A DNA stretch of 64,000 nucleotides from Circinella minor (Eukaryota; Mucoromycota; Mucoromycetes; Mucorales; Lichtheimiaceae): contig JAEPRB010000052.1 of the NCBI GenBank assembly GCA_016758965.1, forward strand, positions 124,001 through 188,000, written 5' to 3'. The translations under genes and the position numbers were made by a program. Of the stretch, positions 38,401 to 50,632 are shown one piece after another. A model generated the notes under the pieces. The model searched no databases. It saw only the letters and a program-made list of their open reading frames with translations, and was not told the origin of the DNA. The stretch's first letter is position 1; each line of letters begins with the position of its first letter.

Positions 38401-41400
38401 GGAGGTTCAGTGACACTATTAATAGCATCAATTGATGTTACTGGTTCAGTATTGACTTTTGTTGTTGAATTCACTATTGTAACCTCCTGATCATTGGTTT
38501 TACTAGTATGATAATCGTTAGCAACAACACCTGGTGTCTGGGGTTCAGCAGTTGTTGCTGTCATGGAGGATGCAATTGATGAAGAACGATGGCGATTATA
38601 GTGCTCCATTGAAGCAATACGTTCTTCGCGTTCTTGAAGATCAGCCTGTACTTTGTTCATTTTCATCATCAATTCATTTTTTTCACGTCGAATCTTTGTG
38701 TTCGCTTCTTCACTTCTGACTAATGAATCTTTTAATTCATCTACCATATTTCGTAATCCTTCAGTATCTTCTAGATCTCCATTGTCTATTGAATGTCTTG
38801 TTGTTTTATTTGTGCCTGTCTTGTCGGGTGTAGTATTATTCACACGCTCTAGTTGTATTTTCCCGGCGATTGGTTGAATAAGTTCAAGAAATCGTTGAAT
38901 TGACTGCCGAAAATCACCTATAACATGTAATATTTACATATAATTTTTGTTTAATTTAATTAATTACAGTGAAGTGGTATAAAAAAACGAGGTAAGTAAA
39001 ATTTACCTTTTCTTGCAGCAGGTTTCATATTTGATGCAAAGATACTGACAACTGTCCAAATATCAATTACATCTCTAAAGTTACAATCATCCTGTTAGTG
39101 AAAATGCATAATTGACAAATGGACAATGACATGGATACTACGTACTGTTTATTGGTATTAACTTTATCTGTACCAAGATTTAGAAGATTGCTAATGCTAT
39201 CTATAACAAGATAATAAACGTCTGGATCTGTAGAAAACTTGTCAAAAGCCGTTGCAAATATATCTTTTGGTTGACTACATGTGATGAGAAAAGGAAATAC
39301 AGAAGTTAGAAAGAAAAAAAAAGCACATATTACATATTCCGGAATAATTAGTTTATTTACAGTTGTAATACGCTGTGACGTCGAGATTTTTCCACTTCGT
39401 TAATAAGATTTAAATCTGTTCGTTTCGCTTCAAAATATGTCCGGACTGAACTACTTAATGTATCAGATAAATCAGGTAATTTTTCTAGATTCTAATTATT
39501 ATAGTTTACAATTAGCAAGAAGATAATAATCATGATGTTAATGGTATTATATTAATACAAAGTCTAATACCTTAAGATAATTGTCCAATCCACGCCGTTC
39601 TAATTCTGTCCGTATAGAACAACGTACTTCAATAGACTCAGAAGCATTTGCAATTTTATTAAATAGACTGACACATGCAGCTTGCAACTCCCAGATTAAA
39701 GAAGGTACTTTTTTTCTATTATCTGATGTCACGGCTGCCAGTCCACCCAATTGATTTACCAAACGTTCAAATCGATATTGTTCACCTCTAATTTCAGAAA
39801 ATACACCAAGGACACTTTCATACCCTTGTAATGAGAAAATACAGAGGGAGGATAAAATTTCAAAAATGTGAATAATTATCTTTAATGCAGTATTATTAGA
39901 ATCTCTTTTGTTATTTTCAAGGTGGCTGCTTGATTCGACAATAGGTACTTCTTTTTCTTGTGCAGCCGAGAGTGTTGTAGAGATAGATGGCAGAATGCTT
40001 CTATTAACTGATGTTGCTGAAGGTGACTTGATTAATGTCGTAGTCCGTAATGAACTGGCTGGTATGGATTTATTATAACCAGTAACACAATTCAATCCAG
40101 CAAGTAGGGCAACAACAAGATAGTGAAGAATCAGTGGGCGTATCGACACTTGTTGGGAGCCCGGCTATAATTGAGCAAAAAAAAAGTAAGTTCAGATTGA
40201 GCGCGTAAATAAATGAATAATAGTTTTTTGTATTAACGCCACCAGTAATTACAAAAAGACAAAAGAACAATGATAAAGAGAAGAAAGAGAAGAAAGAAAG
40301 GAGAAAAGAAAAAAAGGAAGACATATAAAGAAGGAAAAAATAATAATAATCTATCTGTCTTCCCTTTCCCCTGCATTATACGTAGCATATCTTGTGAGTA
40401 TATACATTTTATAACAGATTGAGCAAAAAAGGAGAAAAAATAATAAGAAAAAGAAAAAAGAAACTGTAATAATAGTTTATAGATGTATATGTAAAAATAT
40501 AATTAATTGAAACTGTTACTCACATCTGTAATTAAAAGCGCTTTTATACATTTGACACATTCTAATAAGCATATTTCTTCAGTTTCACCGAGTTGATATT
40601 GACCATGTTTCCTGATTTTGATTTTAAATTTGAATTGTATACATATTGATGAGCTTGTCATTACATTGCATAATTATGTTTAATGGCACGAAAGAAAAAA
40701 AAACTATTTACTTTTTTCTTCTTCCATCGAGTCGTTCAAGCACACTTTCTAGGGCCGATAGGCCATCATGACGTCGAGAAAGAAATTCACCAACCCACGA
40801 AACACTCCCAGTAGTGAACATGGCTTTGAGAGATATAAGGTGTTTGGTTAATGCATCAACAGGTGTGTTTCTATAGATGTGAATTATAATAAGTGCAAAA
40901 AAAATTGATATGTAAAATGATTTATTAATGCGTGTGCAAATAAATAATAACAAATAATAAGTGTTATATTTATATCTTTCAATATATTAATTGTACTTAC
41001 TTGCTGCGTAGTCTTTCGACATAAAAATAAGGACTATCGGGATCTTTACGTTTTGTGGAGCTATCATCTGTACCTGCAACATTGGCAGCCGCGGCTGCAG
41101 CGAGTGTACCAAGATGTGATCCTTCTTTACGCGTCAAACTATTATGACGGCCATTATAATTGTTGCTGTTCCCATTCCCAATACCATTAATATTTGCTTT
41201 GAGAAGTAGGCTCCCACTGTTTTGAGATATTGATCTTTTATCATCTAACAATAACCATGCGGATGCATCTTCATCATCGGGTTGAGCCAAAGCATTAAAC
41301 TCTAAAACCATAGAACACACTTTGGAACTACGATTCTGACTGGTTGTCAGTTTCTGATATTGATTGAACTTATATGATGTAGCACGTCCATTGCTACCAC

Positions 41401-42055
41401 TATTATTTTTAATTGAAGAAGCTTCCGCATTTGATGATCTACTACTAGAAGTTGAAGCAGTAGAAGGTGGATGAAGTGGTGGTCTTCCAGCTTTTTGTTG
41501 AAAATCATTTACTTCCTTATTATTGGTTGATATTGTTGATGTTGATTGTGGTTGACGTGAAATTAGCGACCGAGTATCACTACGTTTTATCGTGGAGCGT
41601 AAATTACGTAAAGATGTATTGGAATTAGATGATTTTAACGTAGGAGCAAGAGGATGCCCTTTTATATGTTTCTTCTGTTGAAGTAGATAAAGTTTTTGGT
41701 CAGTCGGTAAATCTCGTAGTTTATCACGTTGTTCATCTTTCATATCGAGCTCATCCTATATATTAAAAAATAACCCCCCCCCCATAAATAATAATATATT
41801 AATATTACAATTATCTAAAAAAAAATTTGCAATAAAAGAGTTGTTTTTTAATATATTAAAGGACACGTGCAAGAAGTGATTCAAACGTTGCATTCAAAAC
41901 ATCCAAACTTCTCACTGGGATTGATGAATACGTGGGGTGAATAGTATCATCATTAATACTATTATCATTTTCATTTTTGGTTGTCGGATTATTGGTCGGT
42001 GGTGAAACTGAAAATGGTGCATGAATAACTACTCCACCAGCCATAGTTACACTGC

Positions 42056-42110
<55 letters not shown>

Positions 42111-42629
42111 GTTGTTGTTGTTGTTGTTGTTGTTGCTGTTGTTGCTGTTGTTGGTGCTATTATTATTTCGGCCAAGCCAAGTATGTAATAGATTTTTTCC
42201 AAACCGTGAAGAAGTACTTTTATGTAGAGTTGGTTGCGATCTCTGGTGTTGTTGTTGATGTTGCTCATGTCGATTCAAAGTACTAGATTTTGCATGACGA
42301 AGCCGCTGTGTTAATCCTTGCTGACTACTAGTGGAATTAACAACTGTTGTGGGTATTACACTTTGCCTACGGTTCCCAGTTATAGTTGGTTTTGTCGTTA
42401 TCGATGCTGTAGTTGCTGATGCTGAAGTAGCTAACTTTGGAGATGAAGGGGCTTGGGTGGTTGTAGTTAATGGATAATGAAAAGACATGCTATGAAGATG
42501 CTTTGGTTTTTGAGGTATGGAAGGTGCGCTATTACAATTGTTTTTTTTGTTTGTACTAGTCTTACTAGTACTTGATGTTCGTTTCTGAGCCATAGTTAAG
42601 TCATTACGCTGCTTTTTATGGCTAGCCAT
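35426..42629 (-). CDS. Diaphanous-related formin (Bni1/SepA/For3 type)
   Basis: Nucleates and elongates actin filaments under Rho control at sites of polar growth. Twenty exons close to 1750 residues. Order: Ser/Asn-rich N-terminus with a long poly-Asn tract; GTPase-binding region starting at VRSLDVLNATFESLLAR and continuing over a splice into DELDMKDEQRDKLRDLP; FH3 armadillo region; coiled coil (DELKDSLVRSEEANTKIRREK); short FH1 with one run of about 14 Pro; FH2 starting at QFFWSKLTPERIQHTVW, with RANNIAIMLARIKL and AIGNYLNG; and a DAD-like tail (GFDNVLKELRAG with a basic RQRKAEQ downstream). The start is the ATG at 42629. The intron after 37515 begins GC (GCAAGT), and exon 1 ends at an unusual donor (GTCCTT). 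Confidence 0.92.
42056..42152 (-). repeat. AAT/AAC trinucleotide microsatellite coding poly-Asn in the formin
   Basis: Plus strand shows about 18 ATT units followed by GTT and interrupted GCT units; on the coding strand these read as roughly 30 consecutive Asn with a few Ser. The codon shift from AAT to AAC within one tract is visible. Confidence 0.85.
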
Positions 42630-43969
42630 ATACAATTGAAAGGGAAAGGGGTCGGTGAGGCTTAAAGCAAAAAAATTAGAAGGATGGTTTTTTTGAAAAT
42701 GAAGAAAAAGAAAAAAAAAGAGTAAAGTTAGTTAAATGTTTCAAAGCAAGGGAGCGGGAAGGGATTCGGTAGGAGAAAGAGAACAGAATTCGATATACTG
42801 TGAGTTAAGGATTAAGAAAAAGAGTAATGATATATTTTTTTAAAAAAAAAAAAAAGAAAAGAAAAAGAGTATAATCTTTAACTAGAATGTGGGTCAAAGG
42901 AATGGAAAGGGAAATGAAGATAAAATAAGATGAAAAAAAAAGAGAGAGAAAGAGAAAAAAATATGACGGATACGTAAAGGGCGTAAAGAAATAAGCGACT
43001 TATTCAGTCATTCCCTGAAAAGGGAGTGATCAACCAAAAATATGAACCCGAAGTTCTCCTACCTTTATTTTATTATTTTTTTCGTATACAAAAATGATTT
43101 GCTACTCCTTATTGTTCTTGTTTCTCGGGTTTATATTATATAGTATTGTATGCTGACTTGTAGAGTTGTATACAACCAGCAAGAAAAAATAAGAAAAAAG
43201 GGAAAAGGGAAAAGGAAACTATTTTTTATTTAGATTTTAGATTTTTAATTATCACCATGACAACTTTACCATGGCAAACTTGATTATTTACATTATATAT
43301 CATAGTAAATATATGTAGTGCTACTAGTGAGTATGCTAATTATTTTGCAGGTTTAAAAAAAAATCATGTATGTCTCATCAACCTTTCTATTTAATGCGAT
43401 ATCTATGGGGAATCACCTGCATAACATTTTACTTCTCGCTCTTTCGCTTTTCTTTACTCAAAATATAGATAACCCCGTTCGCAACCTCATATTGAATTTT
43501 CCCCCCGTTCCCTTCAGAGCGTGGTTTAGATGATCTCCTTTGTTCAACTCCAAACTGATTTTGTCCAATCGCCTCATGAGTTATTTTTTTAGTATTACTA
43601 CTATAATACACCAACTTTAAGTTAAATAAGAATAGCCCCTAAACAAAACAAAAAAAAAGTATTTAAAACTATAAATTTTTCAATTAAAAAGCAAGCGAGG
43701 ATAGAAAAAAAGTGATCAATGCTTTTTTTTTTGGTCCTCTCTTCTTTAGTAAAAATGATATTAATAATAATAATAATAATAAAGTATTGAATAAGAACAC
43801 AGACATTTTGAATACATCCCATCTATACAGTGAGCGATTAAAAAGAGTAAAGAAAGGGGGTACATCCTCACACACTCACACGTTCTTCCGCAGCATAACA
43901 TTTTTTTTGTCTCAGCTACGTAGATTATGACAGAAGCATATACTTTTCCCTTCTAGCTTGATCAATAAA
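42630..43969. other. Divergent promoter region of formin and Rad9 genes
   Basis: 1.3 kb between divergent start codons. A/G-rich near the formin start (many GAAAAAG runs) and T-rich in the middle. A 61-codon minus-strand frame at 43429-43614 has no domain. No gene supported. Confidence 0.5.
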
Positions 43970-45479
43970 ATGAGTTTAGAAGCAGAGATTCCAGGATCAT
44001 CAATAAAAGGTTTTGAATCAATATACTGTGTTTGTTTTGTAATCAATTATATTTAACTGATTCCTTTCAACCATTTATAAATATGTACAGTGTTTGGATC
44101 ATGTGTTGATGCAATCGCAGGATTCGGTGAAGAGCTGAACATTGAAGCTAAAACGACCCAGGTACAAACTCTTTATTATGCAACCATTACAATTATTATT
44201 CTTATTAGGAATGAGAATCATTAACTAACGTGTCTTTTGATATATGTAAGCTTATTTTATGGACACTCAACATGTCCATGACAGGTCAAGCTATCATTCG
44301 TATTTCACCCGCATTCTTCGATCATTACCGTGTTAAACGACCTATTGTCAGTCGAGACGAACGTGGTCATGCAGTCAAAGGGGAAAGCTTACGAGCTCGT
44401 GTGCTTTTAAAGGTATATACTTTACTATATATATTATTTAAAAAAATGATGGATATCAATTAAACGATATCATAATGCTCATTTATATATTAGACCTTAA
44501 GAACAGTCTTTCGGAAAAATCAAAATATATTGAGTTCGTTAGAAAAATGTCGATTTTCATGGGAGGACCCTGGTGTTCCTGCTGAAGGCGAAGTGGTCAA
44601 TGTTGAACCACGGTTTCATTTCAAACTGCTGTCACAACAAGGTAAAAATAAGAAAGGAGAATTATGGTACTCTCAGGGCATATATGGAAAAAATGCAAAA
44701 TATGGGGGGGATCGAATAAATGATCGACTGACTCCAGAATCAATGAAAACAGGTGTTTCAAAGAAACATTCTTTACGATACGGTGATACGGATCCTGTTG
44801 TTCCATTATACAGAAAAACAACACAGCATAAGTTTACTGTTGATCCTCATCTTTTGAATGATTATATTGGTCATTTTCATCCGAAAGTTACGGATATCGC
44901 AATTGAATGTACTCCTGAAGCTGTCAAAATTAAATCGTATCGATGTGAATTAGGCATAGGTACGTTATTCATATTATGACCATATTATACAATTTGAATA
45001 ACCTTACTTGTTAAACTTTGGAATATTAGAGCCTGTGGGTTCCCATCGAACAATGCATAGTGAATTTACCATTGCCAGTTCTGATTTTGCATCTTATTCA
45101 ATTCAACGGAATGTTCAGGTGGCTTTTAATATTAAAGAGATGAAGGTACATAGTTCATTAACATTGCTGTCAATCATAAACAATATTATCATTTATCATT
45201 TATTTATTTTTTTAGACTGCGGTAAATTATGCAGCAGATCTTAGTATGTTGATAAGTGCATCGTTTGATGAACCTGGAAAGTACGTATCTATATTTATAT
45301 TTTTATTTATGTTTATTAAAATAAAATATTTAATTATTAGGGCTATTGTATTTTCAGTTGAGGTTCCTGATATGATTATTGCTGATTTCGCTGTGGTTAC
45401 CCACTTGGAAGATCCAGTACCAACCCAAATGACATCTAATACTGAAACAAGTATTGAAACTCGATCAGGTTATCGTTAA
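43970..45479 (+). CDS. rad9: DNA damage checkpoint protein Rad9 (9-1-1 clamp subunit)
   Basis: PCNA-like subunit of the Rad9-Rad1-Hus1 clamp loaded at damaged DNA. Seven exons (43970-44009, 44091-44161, 44251-44412, 44494-44959, 45030-45145, 45216-45280, 45341-45479) give 352 residues. Matches to the family include FGSCVDAIAGFGEELNIEA near the start, RARVLLKTLRTVFRKNQN, LEKCRFSW, VKIKSYRCE, TMHSEFTIASSDFASY, VAFNIKEMKTAVNYAADLSM and FDEPGKAIVFSVEV. An insertion of about 45 residues (GKNKKGELWYSQGIYGKNAK...) sits in the first PCNA-like domain. After the last clamp strand only about 20 residues remain, so the long phosphorylated C-terminal tail of yeast and human Rad9 is missing. Confidence 0.9.
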
Positions 45480-45683
45480 TGAACACATTTACCTCTTCCC
45501 TTTTCCTTTCCCAATAAACAGGGTACCACTATTACCGAAAATGTATAATAATAATAATAATAATAGTTTTTAGCTGTAAATAAATAATTTGAATTCCTTT
45601 TTAATATATGAATTTTATAGAATATTAAAATACGCACAACAAATAATAGAATAAGGTATATGCAGGGTATAACAATTAAAAAA

Positions 45684-46481
45684 TTAACTCTTCCACACAG
45701 CAACACAGATGATGATTGCAAGAATTAATATCACACTAAAACCAATCGACATGATTCGATTCAACTTTTGCCATCGTTCAGCCATTTTACCACCACGTTC
45801 GCGTGGCCTTCGAGGCCATATTGATCCAATCCACCAAAGTGGTGGAAGTATAAATCCAAAAATAAATAATAAAGCACCGAGTGAATAAGCGCCGTCTTCA
45901 TCATGCTTCGCAGCCACCCACCACGGTGCAGGTAATCCATGACTTTCTGTAGCATTATAATCATATCCCTGGTACCAATCAGAGCTATGCTTGACAGGTG
46001 ATTTTGCATAAGCTTGTTTTTGTAACTGATGTTTCTTTTTCGTATCTAAATCCTTGGCAAGTGCTGTCCAAAACGTTGTTAAATTTTCGTCGTTATCGTC
46101 GAAATGTTTCGAGTCACGTAAAGTTGATTCGGATGGCTTGTTCTGTACAATATTGTTGGAGGTAGCTTTTAAGGATCCTTCAGAAAGTCGGTTATGTAAT
46201 ACAGGACCATATTCTGTTTCAATATATCGATTAAATGACGAATCAGGATCTGATTCTTTGAATACTACAGCATTAGGTGGTAATGGTGATATATGTGGTG
46301 AATAATGTTGCTCTTGTTTTTCGTCATCCGGTACTGTTGTCTCTGTGCTCGGCCGAGGTGGTGGTGTAAAAGCAGTGTTGGTATCATTTGAATAAGGAGT
46401 AGTAGACCGTTGTTGCTGTTGTTGATCCATTAAGTTTTCAGTAATTTGTTTTTGCCAATCATTTGGTTGTTGTTGGGACAT
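45684..46481 (-). CDS. Two-span membrane protein of unknown function
   Basis: Single-exon frame of 265 residues. Residues 1-190 are polar and Gln/Ser/Pro-rich, probably cytosolic and disordered. Two transmembrane helices follow: about 200-222 (LGALLFIFGFILPPLWWIGSIWP) and about 243-263 (IMSIGFSVILILAIIICVAVW), separated by a basic loop RRPRERGGKMAERW. The PPLWWIGS motif at the end of the first helix recurs in uncharacterised fungal membrane proteins as far as I remember, so it is probably a conserved fungal family, but I cannot name a function. It converges on Rad9, with 204 bp between the stops. Confidence 0.8.
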   Translation of the reverse strand: MSQQQPNDWQKQITENLMDQQQQQRSTTPYSNDTNTAFTPPPRPSTETTVPDDEKQEQHYSPHISPLPPNAVVFKESDPDSSFNRYIETEYGPVLHNRLSEGSLKATSNNIVQNKPSESTLRDSKHFDDNDENLTTFWTALAKDLDTKKKHQLQKQAYAKSPVKHSSDWYQGYDYNATESHGLPAPWWVAAKHDEDGAYSLGALLFIFGFILPPLWWIGSIWPRRPRERGGKMAERWQKLNRIMSIGFSVILILAIIICVAVWKS

Positions 46482-46560
46482 GGGTATAATACAGCAGAAT
46501 AATAATAGTAATAATAAAAAGAACGTGGTTGTTACAAAAATGGTCTGGGTCCCACCATCA

Positions 46561-46962
46561 TCATATTTTTTTTATTATGTTGTACAAAACATTTGAATTG
46601 GAAAAGGTCAATTTTTTTTTTTTTTGAAGAACTTGAAGTGGTACACCTGTAATGCAATCGAAACAAAAAATACACTTGCATATTTTTTGAATACAACAGA
46701 AAAATTCAGGGGCACAGTTCCTGAAGTTTCCAGGCATGTGGCAATAAGTGCTGTTGTAATTACTACATGAGTAGTTAGGGGTTAGTCCCTTTATAACAAA
46801 ATCATTTTTAAGATCAAATGGGGCGTTTTTCAATTGTATTCTTTTTAGTTTTTTTTTGATTTCTGTCACTGTACATTATACTTTGTGAACCTTCTTATTC
46901 ATTAATATATCTTCCATCTGACTCAATATATCTACTTGGCTGCTATTGTTTTGAGAAGCCAT
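46561..46962 (-). pseudogene. Broken reading frame, Cys-rich, with one in-frame stop
   Basis: From an ATG at 46962 the frame reads MASQNNSSQVDILSQMEDI, continues to an in-frame TAA at codon 29, then runs on in the same frame for over 100 codons to 46561. The second part is basic, then Cys-rich (NYSCSNYNSTYCHMPGNF, CCIQKICKCIFCFDC) and ends in a Lys/Asn stretch. The 13-nt GT...AG around the stop is far too short for an intron. It could be a decayed host gene or a transposon relic; no family recognised. The unbroken part alone could also be chance. Confidence 0.4.
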
Positions 46963-49810
46963 TACTGTCTTTATCGTCATATTATCAATTCAAGTGATGT
47001 TTCCGTGTTCACCAGGCTATATAAATCGTCTGTCTTCGTTCATTTTATTGCCAGCACAACAACGACTCATGGCACCGATAAGATTCTCCCCGTCATTAAT
47101 AGCTCTATCATTAGCACAAGGATGAAAATAAATCTAGTAAAAAAAAAAGAAAAATAGACGGCAGACAAGATTTTCAACTACTAGTTGTACAAACAAATAA
47201 ATTATTAAAAATTAAAGTGTTGTGTAACTTCAAAAAAAAGGGAATTGTCTTTCATCACCATGTATGATTGTATAACATGCCTTTTATTCTTTCTGTTTTA
47301 GCGAACAGTTTTTTTCTTCGGCCGTCTAAGATATTATTATTTTTGTCAACTGAGTATTACTCCTTATGACAAGCTAGATCCAGAAAAACTTAAACTAAAG
47401 TCACTTTCTCTAGGTACGCCTCTTGATACCAGGATAAAAAAATTCTGTTAAATTATTTCTACGTATGAGATAATCTGGCGAATTATTGGATCAAGTACAG
47501 CAACGTAGAGCGATTGATCAAATAACAAATTCTTTCTCTCTCCCAGGTTTGATAAAATTAGTTCCAATCACTTATGCCCCTTTGTTGGTGGCTTGAATAC
47601 AACGATCAAGAATACAATGAATTCTTTATAAGCCCGCTTCTTCATTGCATATGATATATTATAATTAGTTTTACATTCTTTATAATTATTATTCGTAAGA
47701 CCACACTAGGTCTATTTACAGAAAAAATGTATAACAAATCATTTTAATTCGAATTTGGTATAATTCAAGTATTGTTAGCGACACTAATGAACAAAGATAT
47801 TGAGAACAAAGATGTCTTTTGCAGCTTTATATTAATCATACCAGCGAGTTATTTTTCTCATAGTCTTTTTCCTTACATTCCTGATAAGATATAATAATAC
47901 ATAATGACTTTATCAGTAAATAGTTAGCTTATATAATTCTCAATCAGTTAAAAATTTTCAGATCAAGTTTAACAGTATTAGTTATATTTTGGAATTGATC
48001 AAACGATGGGTAATTCTAGTCTTTACAAATCTTTTATTAAGTTACATATAGGCAACGACAGCTCAAGGATCTACTATAAATATACCTTGTATACAACACA
48101 GTGAGATTATTTGTTTCTTTACCACTTTACTCTCTCATCCTCAATTTTTATTAAGTTTACATTTTTTCATAAGAGTTATTAACTTGATTTTTCTACAATT
48201 ACTATGATACTACAGCGCTTTTCAATAGTACTGCTTGTTATAATACTTAGAAACGTGGCTTTTTCTTTAATTCAAATACTCATATTACTACTTTCTTATT
48301 GCGAGAAATATTCCTCAACATTTCCTAGCTCGTTTATTCAAGGATTAGATATCCCCACAGATACCCATATACGTTCTTCTTGCCTCCTGGTTATCGAATT
48401 TTTACTAAGCAATATTTCCTTTTGTTGAATAGAGACAACTTTACAAATATGTTCACATTGATTCGATAACTTTTCTCAAATATATTTGCATTTCTCTCAA
48501 GTGGCTTAATTTATTCGAGATCACTTATTGCCCACGCTTATCTCTCAACTACATATCAATTTTCAGGACAGCTTCTCTGTTAAGTTCAAAAGAGAAATAT
48601 AATACATATATCTTAGTCATTCAACCGTTTCTAACCGTTCTGGGCATGCTACCTTGTAAATATACAACTGGTGTTCTACATATGTTATGGCGGTATATAT
48701 TTTTAGTCCCATAAAGAAGCTACATTAATGGCAGTTAGCAAAATATCAAGGACTCTTCATATGAGTGATAAATTAAGCTAATAGACCATATTTATCGTCA
48801 GCAAACTAGTGAATAATACATCCTTCAACTGATCAACCTCCCTTCCTAACCATTTGATTATTGTGTGAAAAATAATAAAAAAAAAATCTTGAAGAGTAAA
48901 TTATATTTATGACACTTTTTGATTACATTAATAAAGAGAGGAATAAACGTTTTTTAAAATTTTCTTCATATGTTCGAGACAGATAAAATGTTCCAAAATT
49001 TTCTTTTTGCTTCTACTTTTTTTTTTGTAAATTAACAATATACGTACCCTTGAAAGAAATTAATACATATCTTCCTTTTGTTTCTCTTACATAAAAAATA
49101 TGAGAATAAAAATGAAGTACTAAAGTCTAGCAATTCTACTTTGTGCCTTGATAGATTTTCACTTTTTTTTATGTAGAAAGATGATTGAGATGATCACACC
49201 TTTTCATATTGTATTTCTTTATGATGTATCCAAATAACAATTAGTTGATACTTTTATTTGTAAAATCAAATCTAATTCTCCAATACCTATCAGATATATA
49301 GTAACTAAAAAAATAACACGCAAATCATTCTTGTTTTTATATATTGTACAAAATAAAAGAGTAATCTTAACGATAATTGAAAAGAAACTTTACTGATTAA
49401 AAACATGATAATAAATCTAAGCATAGTTATACGTCTGTGTGCTGTTGACTAAATTTTAAAAACACTGTTAAACTGATTCATGAAAAGGCAGCAAAAGAGA
49501 GTCAACCGTTGACTTAACTTTAATTTTTTCATCCTCCATTCTATCTTCCTGCATAAACTAACATCTGCAGAAAGTAAAACCCCCATAATGAACATTTTCT
49601 ATGATGGTAAATGTTATATATTTCAGATCATGCAATGACTTGTAAAAACCCAAGATAGTTGTAAAAATGTATATATAAAAACATATGGTTACTATAATAG
49701 TTGTATATATATATAAAATGCGATGTAATATAATTTGTGTATATATGATTCCTTCCTTATTCCTTTTCCCCCATGATTATTTCTTTTTAATATTAAAATT
49801 TAAATCTTGT
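46963..49810. other. Gene-free region
   Basis: 2.8 kb of AT-rich sequence with only short frames (for example 46936-47157 and 48204-48428 on +) that lack domains, splice partners or conserved-looking composition. It is less homopolymer-rich than other spacers in the window and may be old decayed sequence. Confidence 0.45.
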
Positions 49811-50632
49811 TTAATGTCCACCGCAGCATCCTTGTTGAGCGGCAGCCTTCTTTCTATTTTTACGATGACTTCCTTTTGCTTGTCTGATGCTATCGTTATC
49901 TCCCAATTCGATATCTTTGGTGATACGGAGTTCTGTGAACGATAATTATATAAGTTTCCATGTCAACACAAAAAATCACCCCATATTTCCCAAGTTATTG
50001 CTCTTTCTTTTACTTTAAAATTGTCTCCTTACCATAAGTATTATCGTCTCGTGGTACACCTTGAACAACATTTTTTCGTAGTAATGAATTTACTTGATCT
50101 GCTAATTTCAATTTCTATAACATAGAACCAACCTTTTGTCAAAATTTGTTTGTTTGTTTTACTTTACTTTTTCACCCCTCTCCTCTTTAAAAACCTTCTA
50201 TTTCCTTCTTATCGTTTCTTTCTTATATACCTCTTCTAATACATCGACATTGGTTTCGTCTTTATTTTGCATGAATCGTACATAAGTTTCTTTTTTAGCA
50301 GCTGTTGAATATTAAAAAAAGAATGATAATTAGTTCTCTTTTGTCAATAGGAAGAAAAAGAAGAATTGCTCTTTTTTTTTGAAAACAATCTATTATATTT
50401 TCATACGAAGATAAAGAAGAAAAAGTCAACATGCCTTGAATTGCTCGAATATCCTCTAATAACGATAAGAAAAAAAATTACGAATTTAAATACTTTCATT
50501 CAATTTGAAAGGAACCAAATAAAAAAAAAGAATGTTAGTTTTACCTCCAAACACTTCGCGTTGTGTTCTTAAAAGAGTACGGTAGGCTGTGATAGCAGCT
50601 TGTCGTGAAGGAGAAGAAGCAGCTAAAGACAT
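49811..50632 (-). CDS. mzm1: LYR-motif complex III assembly factor Mzm1/LYRM7
   Basis: Mitochondrial matrix chaperone for the Rieske Fe-S protein during complex III assembly. Five exons (50632-50545, 50455-50435, 50301-50231, 50114-50033, 49932-49811) give 127 residues. AYRTLLRTQREVFGED carries the LYR-type start, with Tyr-Arg in the first helix and the Phe seven residues on; MQNKDETNVDVLEEK, SLLRKNVVQGV and YELRITKDIELG are strong LYRM7/Mzm1 hallmarks. The second exon is only 21 nt and the following intron starts with GC (AAG then GCATGT). Both are needed to keep the frame and the conserved sequence. The protein ends in an unusual CCGGH tail. Confidence 0.9.

Noticed and set aside
48204..48428. 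Hydrophobic 74-codon plus-strand frame
   Set aside because: AT-rich sequence yields Ile/Leu/Phe-rich frames by chance; no splice partners or conserved motif.
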